Shown: positions 63,004 through 64,000 of the stretch, in pieces
Layout: every line of letters starts with the position of its first letter
How positions within the stretch are numbered: the stretch's first letter is position 1
Assembly: GCF_000001735.4 (NCBI RefSeq)
Contig: NC_003076.8
Location: forward strand, 6,944,001-7,008,000
Length of the DNA: 64,000 bases
Source: Arabidopsis thaliana
Lineage: Eukaryota > Streptophyta > Magnoliopsida > Brassicales > Brassicaceae
Direction: 5' to 3'
Notes under the pieces: generated by a model
Told to the model about the DNA's origin: nothing
Database searches by the model: none
What the model saw: the letters and a program-made list of their open reading frames with translations, nothing else
Translations under genes and position numbers: made by a program

Positions 63004-64000
63004 GATCTTGAGAGAGCAGAGTTTTGATGATCAGATTAAATCGAAAAAACAAAAACAAAAAGAAGAAACATAAAAGAAGAAGAAGAGAGAAGATTGGTGG
63101 TGTTTGTAAACCTCCACAGAGAAGAGAAGAGATGGGAGAGAGATGTGTTATTTATGGTGGAGTTGGTGGGAGAGTTGAGTTGAGAACCCTTTACACTACT
63201 TTTTATTTATTGCGGTATTTACAAAAAATCACGTGAACTATTCTTATTTCACGAATAAAACCCTTACTGTTTATCTTCAAAACTAAACTAAACCATAGAA
63301 TATCTAAATGACGTAACATGCCACGAAGCGTGTGAAGCTAATTCAAATCGAAATCTTTTGGATTTTTTTTATTATGAACGTCTAGAGAGAGAGAGTAGGA
63401 GTAGAATAGCTGATCCCAGGTTATTATCCAAGGAAAAACAGAAGAGAGAAATATATAAATTTGGTCTAATCAGTAGTGTCTTGATCTATTAATTGAATGT
63501 AGTACGTATGTAAGTATATTATAAGTACATGAGTAAGTCGTCAATTATAGTTATGAAGATTGTCAAAATACTAAAGCTAATTGACGCAAATATGATTTGG
63601 TACTTCTTTATACAAATAATAGTGTGGGTGACACGGTGTTAAACTGTTAGACTGTTAGTACTGTACATTATATTAATCTAGGTTAATTATTTCTTTAGTC
63701 ATAACTCATGGGGCAAATAATAGCTCTCTATTCATAAAAATAAAATTATGTACATGAGGCAAATAATAGCTCTTTAGTCATAAATCTATGTTACTAATAA
63801 GAAAACATAAATTGTTATAAAAATATGGAGATGAATTCATATGTGAAAAACAAATCATACTAATAGGGCTATACCACAAACGCTACGAGAGGATAGCTTT
63901 TGGTTTCGAAATTAACTTTTACAGCGTTATAAAGTTAGTTTCAAATGCATGCAAATGATGCGAATATGCAATCACAATCATCCATCCACAAACGCTATAC
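63004..64000. other. FLZ promoter and AT-rich right end
   Basis: A GA-rich leader adjoins the FLZ start. Further right is AT-rich DNA with a 46-bp-spaced direct repeat (63712-63790) and RY-type TGCATGCA near 63945. No gene seen up to the window edge. Confidence 0.55.
63712..63790. repeat. Short direct repeat, period about 46 bp
   Basis: GGCAAATAATAGCTCT occurs at 63712 and 63758, each followed by a variant of TTAGTCATAAA (CTATTCATAAA in the first copy). A related TTTAGTCATAA lies just upstream at about 63693. Confidence 0.75.

Overview
This is plant nuclear DNA: intron-rich genes with GT-AG splice sites, AT-rich intergenic DNA, Site II (TGGGCY) promoter motifs and plant-only families (TBL, BRX, FLZ, DUF1677, germin-like, LURP-one, PMI1-like). 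The gene order (WAV2, BRX-like 4, RBX1, TBL5, PMIR1, UBQ4 beside GER3, AGG3, COPT5, TBL16, PRK6, FLZ) matches what I recall of Arabidopsis thaliana chromosome 5, about AT5G20520 to AT5G20700. No database was searched, so the species and locus names rest on recognition. Exon coordinates were read by hand from splice sites, and every complete multi-exon model closes in frame.

Layout. 1-2.3 kb: 5' part of WAV2 (minus), cut by the window edge. 3.9-7.8 kb: BRXL4 (plus). 8.6-9.9 kb: a 2-oxoglutarate dioxygenase (minus). 11.4-12.4 kb: a glycosyl hydrolase 17 gene (plus) with a changed catalytic residue and a shifted C-terminus. 12.9-14.2 kb: RBX1 (minus). 14.8-18.6 kb: a 14-exon membrane/coiled-coil protein of unknown function (minus). 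19.5-22.0 kb: TBL5 (plus). 22.3-23.9 kb: an RRP1/Nop52 homologue (minus). 25.2-28.8 kb: PMIR1 (plus). 29.3-30.5 kb: five-repeat polyubiquitin UBQ4 (minus). 31.3-31.95 kb: germin-like GER3 (minus). 35.3-37.8 kb: G-protein gamma subunit AGG3 (minus). 38.2-39.5 kb: a 1.33-kb transposon-like element. 40.4-41.2 kb: LURP-one-related gene (plus). 41.5-41.9 kb: COPT5 (minus), divergent from an M28-peptidase gene at 42.4-46.9 kb (plus). 49.3-49.8 kb: DUF1677 gene (minus). 49.8-54.2 kb: gene-poor, repeat-marked DNA. 55.2-57.6 kb: TBL16 (plus). 58.5-60.6 kb: pollen receptor kinase PRK6 (plus). 62.2-63.0 kb: FLZ zinc-finger gene (minus).

The genes do not form an operon or pathway; they are independent housekeeping (RBX1, UBQ4, RRP1), secretory/cell-wall (TBL5, TBL16, GER3, GH17), signalling (AGG3, PRK6, BRXL4, FLZ) and transport (COPT5) genes. 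RBX1 and UBQ4 both serve ubiquitination, without being coupled here.

Most notable: the GH17 protein has Gln in place of the expected acid/base Glu and loses the usual C-terminal end by a one-base shift; AGG3 uses a GC-AG intron; PMIR1 has a 38-residue triple repeat; a LURP-one intron is in frame and stop-free; a TAA-flanked inverted-repeat element lies at 38.2-39.5 kb; and two intergenic hairpins may mark small structured RNAs. I found no convincing new multi-gene system.
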